Of a stretch of DNA of 64,000 bases, positions 47,730 to 56,676 are shown piece by piece. How positions within the stretch are numbered: position 1 is the stretch's first letter; every line of letters starts with the position of its first letter. The notes under the pieces are model-generated. The model was not told the origin of the DNA. It ran no database searches and saw nothing but the letters and a program-made list of their open reading frames with translations. Source of the stretch: Seohaeicola zhoushanensis. GTDB lineage: Bacteria > Pseudomonadota > Alphaproteobacteria > Rhodobacterales > Rhodobacteraceae. The DNA lies in NCBI RefSeq assembly GCF_014656415.1, contig NZ_BNCJ01000001.1:547406-611405 (forward strand), given 5' to 3'. The translations under genes were made by a program, and so were the position numbers.

Positions 47730-48785
47730 TCAGGCGGCGCGGTGTTCGGCCAGCACGATGGCGTCGAAGGCGCGCAGCATCGGGCCGGGTGGCGGCGCGT
47801 GTTCCGGCAGGGTCGAGCGGTCGAGCCCGGCGAAGATGCTGGCGCGAAGCAGGTCGGGCTTGCGGCGGATTCGCCCGGCGCAGAGGCTTTCCAGCAGGCA
47901 GCCGGCCGCCATCAGCACCTCCTGCTCGGGCAGCAGCAGCTGCACGTAGGGCACCAGCCAGCCGGTGGGCGCGGGCCTGACCTGCGGCGTGCCCAGCAGG
48001 TGCCCGGCCTGGAGCCGCACCGCCTCGCGGCCGAAGAGATATTCAACCTCGGACCCGCCGATCAGCAGTTTCTGCGTCGTCGCCACGGCGATGTCGCGGG
48101 TCAGGCCGAAATAGGGCGCGCGCAGGCAGACCGGGGCGAAGCTGCCGCGCGCCGGCACGGTGCGTTGCAGCGCGTGCAGCACCGGCACCGATTCGCCGGC
48201 CGCCGTCAGTACCAGGTCGCCGCGCTGCAACTCGCCGGCGCGGCGGGCGCCGTCGGGCGTGGCGATGGGCGTGTCGGCGGTGAGCGTCGGCATCGGGCCG
48301 ACCGGCTCGATCCGGTCCGAGACGGCGAGGAAGAGCACCTCGGGCGAGAGGTAGCGGTCACCGCCCTCGCCGGTCATCGCGGCGATCTGGCTGCGGTGGA
48401 AGGGGCGCGGGTTGGGGCAGGGCAGCAGGGTGATCTGGTCGGTGTCGGGCCGTTCGATCGCCAGCCATCCGGTGCGGGCGGGGCCATCCCAGGCATAGGT
48501 GATGCGCAGGATGTCGGCGCGGCCGGCATCGGCGCAGTCGAGCAGGTGGCTGACCACCGCGCCGGCCTGGTCGAGCACCACCGACAGCCCGCCGCCGGGC
48601 AGGGCCTGGAGCGCGAAGGACATCGGCCAGGCACCGCCGGTTGTGACCCTGACAAGGGGTTTCAGGCGGCGCAGCTGCGGCAGGCGCGTCTCGATCACCA
48701 CCGAACCGCGCACCAGCAGTGGTTCGTCCTCGGGCCAGGGCGCGCTCCAGGCGGCCTCCTGATCGCAGACGGCACGCCAGGTCAT
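47730..48785 (-). CDS. Hint-domain (hedgehog/intein) protein with altered catalytic residues
   Basis: A 351-residue protein: about 1-160 is an uncharacterised, possibly beta-rich domain; about 165-300 is a Hint domain beginning TADTPIATPDGARRAGELQRGDLVLT. Rhodobacterales Hint_2 domains usually start with Cys (CFTPGT); here that region lacks Cys. The SPQHRVL-type histidine is replaced in ATTQKLLIGG. Self-processing therefore looks unlikely, and the fold may be structural. No signal peptide or RTX tail is present. It is convergent with the 112-residue gene. Confidence 0.7.
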   Translation of the reverse strand: MTWRAVCDQEAAWSAPWPEDEPLLVRGSVVIETRLPQLRRLKPLVRVTTGGAWPMSFALQALPGGGLSVVLDQAGAVVSHLLDCADAGRADILRITYAWDGPARTGWLAIERPDTDQITLLPCPNPRPFHRSQIAAMTGEGGDRYLSPEVLFLAVSDRIEPVGPMPTLTADTPIATPDGARRAGELQRGDLVLTAAGESVPVLHALQRTVPARGSFAPVCLRAPYFGLTRDIAVATTQKLLIGGSEVEYLFGREAVRLQAGHLLGTPQVRPAPTGWLVPYVQLLLPEQEVLMAAGCLLESLCAGRIRRKPDLLRASIFAGLDRSTLPEHAPPPGPMLRAFDAIVLAEHRAA

Positions 48786-49093
48786 CGGGTGCTCCGCGGG
48801 ATGTGGGTGGTCTTCATTGCTCTGCCCTTCTGTCTCGCCAAGGGCAGGAGACGACGCCGGGGCGTCGTGCTTCGCCCGGTTGGGCGACGATGGGCGAGCT
48901 GACCGTTTTCGGCCTTTGCTCTCCGTTTGACCTGCCTCTGGTCGTCTTGTTGTTGAACCAGCCCTAGCATGTCACGCCAAAGCGGGCGCGGATTTTACCG
49001 TTTGAGGCTTGGCGGCGCGGCCTTTTTGTCACAAGTCTGGGCTCGAACCGGCGGCGCGCCCGCCGCCCGAGATTGCAAGGAGCCCTGCCCGCC
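48786..49093. other. 308-bp divergent spacer between the Hint gene and dapE
   Basis: No supported gene. It should hold promoters for both divergent genes; no clear sigma-70 pair was found. AAGGAG at about 49078-49083 is the ribosome site of dapE. Confidence 0.4.
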
Positions 49094-50239
49094 ATGTCCG
49101 AGACCGATGCCGTCGCCCTGACTGCCGACCTGATCCGCTGCCCCTCGGTGACGCCCGAGGAAGGTGGCGCCCTGGCCTTGTTAGAGACTGTTCTGAGTGG
49201 CGCGGGCTTTGCCTGCACGCGGGTCGACCGGGGCGGGGTCGCCAACCTCTATGCCCGCTGGGGGGCCAAGGGCCATGCGAAGACCTTCGGTTTCAATGGC
49301 CATACCGACGTGGTGCCGGTGGGCGATGCGGCGGCCTGGAGCCGGGCGCCCTTCGGGGCCGAGATTGTCGACGGGGTACTTTATGGGCGGGGCGCGACGG
49401 ATATGAAATCGGGCGTCGCGGCCTTTGCCGCCGCCGCCGTCGACTTTGTCAGCACCACCCCGCCCGAGGGGGCCGTGGTGCTGGCGATCACCGGCGACGA
49501 GGAGGGCGATGCGACCGATGGCACGGTGGCGCTGCTCGACTGGATGGAGGCCAACGGCGAGGCGATGAGCGCCTGCCTGGTGGGCGAGCCGACCTGCCCC
49601 GAGCGCATGGGCGAGATGATGAAGATCGGGCGGCGCGGGTCGATGTCGGCCTGGTTCACGGTGAAGGGCGTGCAGGGGCATTCGGCCTATCCGCACCGCG
49701 CCAGGAACCCGGTCGCGGCGATGGCGCGGCTGATGGATCGGCTGGCAAGCCACCCGCTCGATTCGGGGACCGAGCATTTCGACGCCTCGACCCTGGCGGT
49801 GGTGACCATGGACACCGGCAACCCGGCGACCAACGTGATCCCGGCCGAGTGCCGGGGCACGGTCAACATCCGCTTCAACGACGCGCACACCGGCGCGAAG
49901 CTGACCGACTGGCTGCGCGCCGAGGCGGACCGGGTGCAGGACGAATTCGGCGTCAGCGTGGAGATGCGGGTGAAGATCTCGGGCGAGAGCTTCCTGACCC
50001 CGCCGGGCGCGCTCTCGGACCTGGTTGGCGCGGCGGTCAAGGCCGAGACCGGGATTGACCCGGTGCTGTCGACCACCGGCGGCACCTCGGACGCGCGCTT
50101 CATCAAGGCGCATTGCCCGGTGGTGGAGTTCGGGCTGGTCGGGCAGACGATGCACCAGGTGGACGAGCGGGTGGAGGTCGAGCAGATCCGCCAGCTCAAG
50201 CGGATCTACGGGCGCATCCTGGCCGATTACTTTGGCTGA
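49094..50239 (+). CDS. dapE: succinyl-diaminopimelate desuccinylase
   Basis: A 381-residue M20 metallopeptidase-fold enzyme that releases succinate from N-succinyl-LL-diaminopimelate. Metal ligands: His in [13 protein letters not shown], bridging Asp in [10 protein letters not shown] and Glu in [21 protein letters not shown] and [10 protein letters not shown] are DapE-specific. ATG 49094 lies about 10 nt after AAGGAG. Its last codons overlap the next gene by 8 nt. Confidence 0.96.
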   Translation: MSETDAVALTADLIRCPSVTPEEGGALALLETVLSGAGFACTRVDRGGVANLYARWGAKGHAKTFGFNGHTDVVPVGDAAAWSRAPFGAEIVDGVLYGRGATDMKSGVAAFAAAAVDFVSTTPPEGAVVLAITGDEEGDATDGTVALLDWMEANGEAMSACLVGEPTCPERMGEMMKIGRRGSMSAWFTVKGVQGHSAYPHRARNPVAAMARLMDRLASHPLDSGTEHFDASTLAVVTMDTGNPATNVIPAECRGTVNIRFNDAHTGAKLTDWLRAEADRVQDEFGVSVEMRVKISGESFLTPPGALSDLVGAAVKAETGIDPVLSTTGGTSDARFIKAHCPVVEFGLVGQTMHQVDERVEVEQIRQLKRIYGRILADYFG

Positions 50240-50828
50240 GCGCACGCTGATCGTGATGGTGAAAGAGCCGCGGCCCGGACGGGTGAAGACGCGGCTCGGG
50301 CGCGAGATCGGGATGGGGGCGGCGGCCTGGTGGTATCGCCACCAGTGCCTCCGCCTGATCCGTCGCCTGCGCGATCCACGCTGGCGGATCGTGTTGGCGG
50401 TGGCGCCGGATCAGGCTCTAAGCGAGCCATTTTGGCCCTCTGACCTGCTGCGGGTGCCGCAGGGGGCGGGTGACCTGGGGCAGCGGATGGCGCGGGCGCT
50501 GGGGCGGGCGCGCGGGCCGGTCTGCCTGGTTGGGTCGGACATTCCGGGGCTGGACCGCCGCCACATCGCGCGCGCCTTCGAGGCGCTGCAAGGGCGGGAC
50601 GCGGTGTTCGGCCCGGCGGCGGATGGCGGCTACTGGCTGGTCGGGCTGCGGCGCGGTGGGCTGGCGCGGGCGGGCATGTTCGGGCCGGTGCGCTGGTCCT
50701 CGCCCCATGCCCTGGCCGACAGCCGGGCGGCGCTGGCGGGCTGGCGGATCGCCCTGGCCGATCGGCTGGCCGATGTCGATACCGCCGCGGACCTGGGGGC
50801 GCTGGCGCATCGGGATTTTTGCCGATGA
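50232..50828 (+). CDS. DUF2064 / TIGR04282 glycosyltransferase-like protein
   Basis: A 198-residue GT-A-type nucleotidyl/glycosyl transferase: [18 protein letters not shown] is the N-terminal nucleotide-binding loop, [11 protein letters not shown] has the DxD-like acidic site, and [14 protein letters not shown] is a family signature. These are the 'selenodomain-associated transferase 1' proteins, of unproven function. The start is TTG at 50232 inside the dapE end; ATG 50256 would cut off the first strand. It is translationally coupled to dapE. Confidence 0.78.
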   Translation: MAERTLIVMVKEPRPGRVKTRLGREIGMGAAAWWYRHQCLRLIRRLRDPRWRIVLAVAPDQALSEPFWPSDLLRVPQGAGDLGQRMARALGRARGPVCLVGSDIPGLDRRHIARAFEALQGRDAVFGPAADGGYWLVGLRRGGLARAGMFGPVRWSSPHALADSRAALAGWRIALADRLADVDTAADLGALAHRDFCR

Positions 50829-50858
50829 CGGCCCTGCGCGCGCGTGGTAGTCAGCGCC

Positions 50859-53111
50859 ATGAGCAGCATCCCTTCCAAGGCTGAAATCCTAGACTGGATC
50901 GCGGCCAACCCGACCCTCAATTCCAAGCGTGATCTGGCCAAGGCCTTTGGCATCAAGGGCGCTGCGCGGATCGACCTCAAGCGCCTGCTGAAGGAGCTGG
51001 AGGCCGAGGGCCATCTCGAGAAGCGCCGGCGCAGCTATGGCGACCCCGAGCGGCTGCCGCCGGTGACGGTGCTGCAGGTCAAGGCGCCGGATCGCAACGG
51101 CGACATCTTCGCGCGGCCGCTGGAGTGGCATGGCGAGGGGATCGAGCCCATCGTGCTGGTGATACCGCGGGCGAGCGACCCGGCGCTGGGCGCGGGCGAC
51201 CGGATCCTGGCCAAGCTGAGCGTGGTGCACGAGGAAGATCACAATTACGAGGCGCGGCTGATCCGGCGGATCGGGACCAACCCACGCCGTATCCTGGGCG
51301 TGTTCCGCAAGACCTCGGAAGGCGGGCGGATCGTGCCGGTCGACAAGTCGGGCATGAACGAGTGGCAGGTGCCGGAAGAGGCACGCGGCGGCGCGAAGGA
51401 TGGCGAGCTGGTCGAGGCCGAGGCCTTTGGCCCCGCCGGGCGGCTGGGCCTCCCGCGCGCGCGGGTGACCGACCGGCTGGGCGACCCCAGCGCGCCGAAG
51501 GCGGTCTCGCTGATCGCGATTCACCAGCACGGCATTCCCGACCACTTCCCCGACGCGGCGATTGCCGAGGCGGACAAGGCCAAGCCGATGGGGCTGGCGG
51601 GCCGCGAGGATCTGCGCGAGCTGCCGCTGGTGACGATTGACCCGGTCGACGCGCGCGACCGCGACGACGCGATACTGGCGCTGGCGGATGACGATCCGAA
51701 GAACGAGGGCGGCTTCGTGCTCTGGGTCGCGATTGCCGATGTGGCCGCCTATGTCACCCCCGGCTCGGCGCTGGACGCCGAGGCGCGCAACCGGGGCAAC
51801 TCGACCTATTTCCCCGACCGGGTGGTGCCGATGCTGCCCGACCGGCTGTCGGGCGATCTCTGCTCGCTGCACGAGGATGTGCCGCGCGCCTGCGTGGCGG
51901 TGCGGATGCGGATCGACTCGATGGGCCAGAAGATCGACCATCATTTCACCCGTGGGCTGATGTGCTCGAAGGCCTCGCTGAATTACCAGGAGGTGCAGGC
52001 GGCGATGGACGGGCAGGTCTCGGACAAGACCGAACCGCTGCTCGAGCCGGTGATCCGGCCGCTCTATGCGGCCTATGCCGCGCTGACCAAGGCGCGCAAT
52101 GACCGCCAGCCGCTGGACCTCGACCTGCCCGAGCGCAAGATCGAGCTGAGCGAGGAGGGCAAGGTCACCTCGGTGAAGTTCCGCGACCGGCTGGATGCGC
52201 ACCGGCTGATCGAGGAATTCATGGTGCTGGCCAATGTCTGCGCCGCCGAGACGCTGATCGCCAAGAAATCGCCGCTGCTGTTCCGGGTCCACGAGGAGCC
52301 GGCCCCCGAGAAGCTGGAGGCGCTGCGCGAGACGGCGCAGGCGGCGGGCTATACGCTGGCCAAGGGGCAGGTGTTGCAGACGCGGCACCTCAACAGCCTG
52401 CTGAACCAGGCGGCGGGGCGTGACGATGCCGAGCTCATCAACCTTTCGACGCTGCGGTCGATGACGCAGGCCTATTACTCGCCGCAGAACTTCGGCCACT
52501 TCGGGCTGGCGCTGCGGAACTATGCCCACTTCACCTCGCCGATCCGGCGCTATGCCGACCTGATCGTGCACCGGGCGCTGATCGCGGCGCATGGCTGGGG
52601 CGATGACGGGCTGACCCCGGAGGAGATCGACCGGCTGGATGCGACGGCCGAGCATATCTCGGACACCGAGCGGCGGTCGATGATGGCGGAGCGGGATACC
52701 AACGACCGCTACCTGGCGGCCTATATGTCCGAGCGGGTGGGCAACGAGTTCACGGGGCGGATCAGCGGGATCGCGCGGTTCGGGGTCTTCGTGAAGCTGG
52801 ACGAGACGGGGGCCGACGGGCTGGTGCCGATCCGGTCGCTGGGGCGGGAGTATTTCCATTTCGACCGCGAGGCGGGCACGCTGATGGGGTCGGATACCGG
52901 CACGCTGATCGGGATCGGGCAGCGGGTCACGGTGCGGCTGGCCGAGGCGGTGCCGGTGACCGGCGGGCTGGAGCTGGAGCTGCTGGAGCTGGACAACAAG
53001 ACCATGCCGCGGGCCCCGGCGGGCAAGGGGCGCGGCGGGCGGCGCAAGCCGGCGGTGGCGCGGCACAAGGCGGCCAAGGAAAAGCGCAAGGTGAGCCGCA
53101 AGCGGCGCTAG
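50859..53111 (+). CDS. rnr: ribonuclease R
   Basis: A 750-residue 3'-5' exoribonuclease. Order: winged-helix HTH (about 5-60), cold-shock domains, RNB catalytic domain with the acidic cluster DPVDARDRDDAI, then an S1 domain (about 635-715, GRISGIARFGVFVKLDETGADGLV). It ends in a Lys/Arg-rich tail (RRKPAVARHKAAKEKRK). It degrades structured RNA and non-functional ribosomal RNA. ATG 50859 is used. A 71-bp repeat begins 7 nt after the stop. Confidence 0.96.
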   Translation: MSSIPSKAEILDWIAANPTLNSKRDLAKAFGIKGAARIDLKRLLKELEAEGHLEKRRRSYGDPERLPPVTVLQVKAPDRNGDIFARPLEWHGEGIEPIVLVIPRASDPALGAGDRILAKLSVVHEEDHNYEARLIRRIGTNPRRILGVFRKTSEGGRIVPVDKSGMNEWQVPEEARGGAKDGELVEAEAFGPAGRLGLPRARVTDRLGDPSAPKAVSLIAIHQHGIPDHFPDAAIAEADKAKPMGLAGREDLRELPLVTIDPVDARDRDDAILALADDDPKNEGGFVLWVAIADVAAYVTPGSALDAEARNRGNSTYFPDRVVPMLPDRLSGDLCSLHEDVPRACVAVRMRIDSMGQKIDHHFTRGLMCSKASLNYQEVQAAMDGQVSDKTEPLLEPVIRPLYAAYAALTKARNDRQPLDLDLPERKIELSEEGKVTSVKFRDRLDAHRLIEEFMVLANVCAAETLIAKKSPLLFRVHEEPAPEKLEALRETAQAAGYTLAKGQVLQTRHLNSLLNQAAGRDDAELINLSTLRSMTQAYYSPQNFGHFGLALRNYAHFTSPIRRYADLIVHRALIAAHGWGDDGLTPEEIDRLDATAEHISDTERRSMMAERDTNDRYLAAYMSERVGNEFTGRISGIARFGVFVKLDETGADGLVPIRSLGREYFHFDREAGTLMGSDTGTLIGIGQRVTVRLAEAVPVTGGLELELLELDNKTMPRAPAGKGRGGRRKPAVARHKAAKEKRKVSRKRR

Positions 53112-53117
53112 ATCCGG

Positions 53118-53188
53118 GTGTCCCAGCTGGGACGGGGGGTCAAGTGGCTGAAGTATAATGATTTTATTCGAGTGACTTTCTGGGACAC
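53118..53188 (-). repeat. 71-bp dispersed repeat, copy 3
   Basis: On the minus strand it begins GTGTCCCAGAAAGTCACT and ends in the 14-bp palindrome GTCCCAGCTGGGAC plus AC. Copy 1 shares both ends (about 18 and 27 bases) and the exact 71-bp length; the A/T-rich middle differs. Its palindromic end is next to the rnr stop, and its other end touches the first hairpin of the following array. Confidence 0.85.
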
Positions 53189-53300
53189 CGTTTTCCTTCG
53201 AGGAAAACGGCAAAAATCCTGCGAGAATTTTTGCGCGCCATCCGAGGGGGTGGGGCCGTTTCCCTCGCAGGGAAACGGACGAATTCCTCGCAGGAATTCG
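53188..53300. repeat. array of four hairpins before the transglycosylase gene
   Basis: CCGTTTTCC/GGAAAACGG (53188-53210), CAAAAATCC/GAATTTTTG (53211-53233, one mismatch), CCGTTTCCC/GGGAAACGG (53256-53278) and CGAATTCC/GGAATTCG (53280-53300) are four short hairpins with 5-nt loops, matching the set at 12912-13020 in arm sequence and spacing. Confidence 0.85.
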
Positions 53301-53360
53301 GTGTGCTTTTCCGGGATTTTGCCGCTAGAGTGAGGGCGAGCAGATAAACAGGACGACAGG

Positions 53361-54656
53361 ATGCGTCTTTGGATGAAGGCGGGGCTGGTGGCCCTTGGCT
53401 ATAGCATCGTTCATGCCGAAACCGCCGAAAAGCCCGCCGCGGAGGACAGCGTGCTGGCCGTATCGCAATCGCTGCGGCCAACGGCGCGGCCCGAGGCACA
53501 GGGCGGGAAAGAGGAGAGGGTGCGGGACAGTTCCGACAACGGCGGGTTCGACGACTGGCTCGCGGGGTTCCGCGCGCGTGCGGCTGGCGAAGGCATAAGC
53601 GCAAAGACGCTGGAACGCGCCTTTGCCGGGGTCAGCTATGATCCGGAGGTGATCCGGCGCGACCGCAACCAGAACGAGTTCACCAAGACGGTCTGGGTCT
53701 ATCTCGACAGTGCCGCCTCGGACGACCGGATCGCCGCCGGCAAGGCAGCGGTGGAGAAGCACCGGGCCCTGCTGGACAGGATCGAGGCGCAATACGGCGT
53801 CGACCGCTACATCGTGGCGGCGATCTGGGGGCTGGAGAGCGCCTTTGGCGCGTTCCGGGGCAATGACAGCACGATCCGCTCGCTGGCGACGCTGGCCTTT
53901 GACGAGCGCCGCCGGGCCTTCTTCGAGAACGAGCTGATGACGCTGCTGAGGATCGTCGATTCGGGCGAGGTGGGTGTCGCGGCGCTGAAGGGCAGCTGGG
54001 CCGGGGCGATGGGGCATACGCAGTTCATGCCCTCCTCGTTCCAGGCCCATGCGGTGGATTTCACCGGCGACGGGCGGCGCGACATCTGGTCGGACGATCC
54101 AAGCGACGCGCTGGCCTCGACGGCGGCCTACCTGCGCCATTTCGGCTGGACCAAGGGGCAGCCCTGGGGTGTCGAGGTCAACCTGCCCGAAGGATTCGCC
54201 TATACGCTGGCCAACCGCGACATCATGAAGCCGCCCTCGGACTGGGCCGAGCTGGGTGTGCTGGGACTCGACGGCAGGCCGGTGCCGGAGCATGGGCCGG
54301 CCTCGATCCTGCTGCCGGGCGGCGCGGAGGGCGCGGCCTTCATGATCTTCGACAACTTCGAGGTGCTGGAGCATTACAACACCGCCGATGCCTATGTGAT
54401 CGGGGTGGGGCACCTCGCCGACCGGATCCGGGGCGGCGGGCCTGTTCGGCATCCCTGGCCGCGCGAGGACCGGGCGCTGACCTTTGACGAACGGGTCGAG
54501 TTGCAGCGGCTGCTGACGGCGAAGGGCTTTGACACGGTGAAGCTCGACGGGCGCATCGGGCCGCTGACGATCAACGCGGTGCGCGCCTACCAGGTCGCCA
54601 GCGGGCTGCTGCCGGACGGCTATGCCTCGCCGCGGTTGTTGGAGCGGTTGCGGTAG
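53361..54656 (+). CDS. lytic murein transglycosylase, MltB type
   Basis: A 431-residue secreted protein with an N-terminal signal segment (MRLWMKAGLVALGYSIVHA). The catalytic domain (about 75-345) has the Glu in AAIWGLESAFGAFRG and GSWAGAMGHTQFMPSSF. A C-terminal peptidoglycan-binding domain (about 370-430) has LQRLLTAKGFDTVKLDGRIGPLTINAVRAYQ. It cleaves the glycan strand forming 1,6-anhydro-muramic ends. There is no lipobox cysteine, so it is periplasmic rather than membrane-bound. Confidence 0.92.
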   Translation: MRLWMKAGLVALGYSIVHAETAEKPAAEDSVLAVSQSLRPTARPEAQGGKEERVRDSSDNGGFDDWLAGFRARAAGEGISAKTLERAFAGVSYDPEVIRRDRNQNEFTKTVWVYLDSAASDDRIAAGKAAVEKHRALLDRIEAQYGVDRYIVAAIWGLESAFGAFRGNDSTIRSLATLAFDERRRAFFENELMTLLRIVDSGEVGVAALKGSWAGAMGHTQFMPSSFQAHAVDFTGDGRRDIWSDDPSDALASTAAYLRHFGWTKGQPWGVEVNLPEGFAYTLANRDIMKPPSDWAELGVLGLDGRPVPEHGPASILLPGGAEGAAFMIFDNFEVLEHYNTADAYVIGVGHLADRIRGGGPVRHPWPREDRALTFDERVELQRLLTAKGFDTVKLDGRIGPLTINAVRAYQVASGLLPDGYASPRLLERLR

Positions 54657-54674
54657 GGAGAAAGGAGACGGACC

Positions 54675-55208
54675 CTATCCGTCCATTCGGCGCGTTTGTT
54701 TCAGCGATACGAAATAGGCGAAGCGTGTTTGTTCGGACGGCTCTGCGTTGTCGAAATCACTGATGACTGACTCGATGGATTGTATGTCCATCCGAACAGA
54801 TGAGATCGCAAATTTGGCTAACGGGTCATAGTCGGCATTTTCGCGTTTGTTCTTCAACGCGACAAACTGCTCAGCGAACCTGTTGACCGGTTCGGAGAAG
54901 TTGTGCCTCTTGAGCTCTTTGCACTTCTTCTCGATGTGGGAATGGTCCGGTTGGCGGTACAAGTTCTTGTAGGCTTCAATGAATGCCGGGTTATCCGGAT
55001 CGGCACCAAGTGGAGCCACGAGCGCTTCGCAAATCCGATGGAACAAAGCGTAGTACAGGTCACTTGTAACTCTGCGGAGATCCGCTTCTGTCATGCGTTT
55101 CGGATCTTCCAGTCGCCGTTTGGCCGATTGGAAGAGGCCGTTGCTAAGCAGCGTGATGCTCCATCGCGTCGGATGAGGAGATAAAGTTAATGACGGGGAA
55201 AGCGTCAT
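54675..55208 (-). CDS. HEPN-like protein in a low-G+C island
   Basis: A 177-residue helical protein. VTSDLYYALFHRICEAL resembles the SRAYYAMFHAA helix of HEPN (UPF0332-like) proteins and KRENADYDP the end of the third helix, but the R-x4-6-H RNase motif is not clear. DNA composition is near half G+C, far below the neighbours. The start is open: ATG 55208 overlaps the upstream gene by 65 nt but keeps LFQSAKRRLEDPKR, which looks like true domain; ATG 55094 would cut that. A toxin/antitoxin or defence role is only a guess. Confidence 0.6.
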   Translation of the reverse strand: MTLSPSLTLSPHPTRWSITLLSNGLFQSAKRRLEDPKRMTEADLRRVTSDLYYALFHRICEALVAPLGADPDNPAFIEAYKNLYRQPDHSHIEKKCKELKRHNFSEPVNRFAEQFVALKNKRENADYDPLAKFAISSVRMDIQSIESVISDFDNAEPSEQTRFAYFVSLKQTRRMDG

Positions 55209-55407
55209 TCGCTTCAGATTGAAGATGGTTCCAGATCAGATCCGTGACTGTCACCGCTACACCATTCGGCAATGTCCCGTTCTCATCGTAGATCACGTCG
55301 ATGAACAGCACATTTTCTCCATCCCTGTTGACAGCAGGTTGGATTTTCACGGTCTGGATTATCGTGCTGCCGACTTCATTTCTGATGATCGACTCGATCT
55401 CTGTCAT
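55144..55407 (-). CDS. small partner of the HEPN-like protein, unknown
   Basis: An 87-residue acidic protein: MTEIESIIRNEVGSTIIQTV, then VLFIDVIYDENG and a C-terminal stretch. No family was recognised; it lacks the GSRARG motif of MNT nucleotidyltransferases. ATG 55407 with GAGG 9 nt upstream is preferred over GTG 55434. It is co-directional with, and overlaps, the HEPN-like gene, as in two-gene toxin-antitoxin modules. Composition is A/T-rich like its partner. Confidence 0.55.
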   Translation of the reverse strand: MTEIESIIRNEVGSTIIQTVKIQPAVNRDGENVLFIDVIYDENGTLPNGVAVTVTDLIWNHLQSEANDAFPVINFISSSDAMEHHAA

Positions 55408-55493
55408 GGGTTCAAACCTCGTCTCATCTATCACATTGAATCACAAAACTGGACTCATGTGAATCCATATTGGACTCATCGGCGGCTTCCCTC

Positions 55494-56672
55494 TCAGCTC
55501 GGGCTCATGCCGCGCAGGCGCTCGGAGCGGCGGCGGAGGAGTTCGAGGACGGTCAGCAGGGCGATGGAGATCGCCACCAGGATCGTCGCAACCGCGAGGA
55601 TGGTGGGCGAGATCTGTTCGCGCAGGCCGATGAACATCTGCCAGGGCAGGGTCTTCTGGCCGGCCGAGCCGACGAAGAGCACCACCACCACCTCGTCGAA
55701 GGAGGTGATGAAGGCGAAGAGCGCGCCCGAGATCACGCCGGGGAGGATCAGCGGCATCTGCACCCGGAAGAAGGTGGTCACCGGGTCGGCGCCCATGTTG
55801 GCGGCGGCGCGGGTGAGCGAATTGTCGAAGCCGACCAGCGTGGCGGTCACGGTGATGATGACGAAGGGAATGCCGAGCGCGGCATGGGCCAGCACGACGC
55901 CGATATAGGTGCCCTGCAGCCCGGCACGGGAGTAGAAGAAATACATCCCCGCGGCCGAGATGATCAGGGGCACGATCATCGGCGAGATCAGGATCGCCAT
56001 GATGGCGCGGCGGAACGGGACGTGGGGCTGGCTCAGGCCGATCGCCGCCAGCGTGCCGAAGCCGACCGAGAGCAGTGTCGCCACCGGGGCGATCATCAGC
56101 GAGTTCCTGAGCGCGTTCTGCCAGTCGGAGTTGGTGAAGAAGTCGCGGTAGTGCTTGAGCGAGTAGCCCGCCGGGTCGAGCGCCAGCATCTCGGGGGTGA
56201 AGGTGAAGAAGTCCTGGGCGTTGAAGCTGAGCGGCAGCACCACCAGGATCGGGGTGATGAGGAAGATGAATATCGCGCCGCAGATCACCCGGAAGGTATA
56301 GTGCCAGAGCACCTGGCCGGGGGTCAGGTAGGGCACCAGGTGGGCGCGGTAACGGCCTTCGAAGAGCCAGAAGGTGAGCCAGCCGAAGAACCAGCCGAGC
56401 GCCGCTCCGATGATGCCGGCGGACAGCCCGGCGAGGGCGAAGCCGGCAATGGCAAAGACCACGGCGACGATCCAGCGGAGCTGCTTCTCGGCCAGCGGCG
56501 CATGGGTCAGCAGGAAGGCGAGCGCGCCCATCAGGATCGCGCCGCCGAGGATGCCGAGCGGGCCGCTGCCCTGCGCGGTGCCGACGAAGAGGCCGACGAA
56601 GGCGCCGAAGGCGGCGACCACGGGCACGTAGAACGAGGCGGGGCGGCGGGGGACGGTGGTCAGGACGGCCAT
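55494..56672 (-). CDS. ABC transporter permease, PotC-like, with N-terminal extension
   Basis: A 392-residue permease. Residues about 125-385 are a PotC-type module with the EAA loop RAAANMGADPVTTFFRVQMPLILPGVISG. Ahead of it lie about 110 extra residues with four hydrophobic segments, which typical PotC lacks. It forms a pair with the permease upstream (56677) and is the last gene of the importer operon. The substrate is probably a polyamine or other small cation, not proven. Confidence 0.88.
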   Translation of the reverse strand: MAVLTTVPRRPASFYVPVVAAFGAFVGLFVGTAQGSGPLGILGGAILMGALAFLLTHAPLAEKQLRWIVAVVFAIAGFALAGLSAGIIGAALGWFFGWLTFWLFEGRYRAHLVPYLTPGQVLWHYTFRVICGAIFIFLITPILVVLPLSFNAQDFFTFTPEMLALDPAGYSLKHYRDFFTNSDWQNALRNSLMIAPVATLLSVGFGTLAAIGLSQPHVPFRRAIMAILISPMIVPLIISAAGMYFFYSRAGLQGTYIGVVLAHAALGIPFVIITVTATLVGFDNSLTRAAANMGADPVTTFFRVQMPLILPGVISGALFAFITSFDEVVVVLFVGSAGQKTLPWQMFIGLREQISPTILAVATILVAISIALLTVLELLRRRSERLRGMSPS

Positions 56673-56676
56673 GGGC

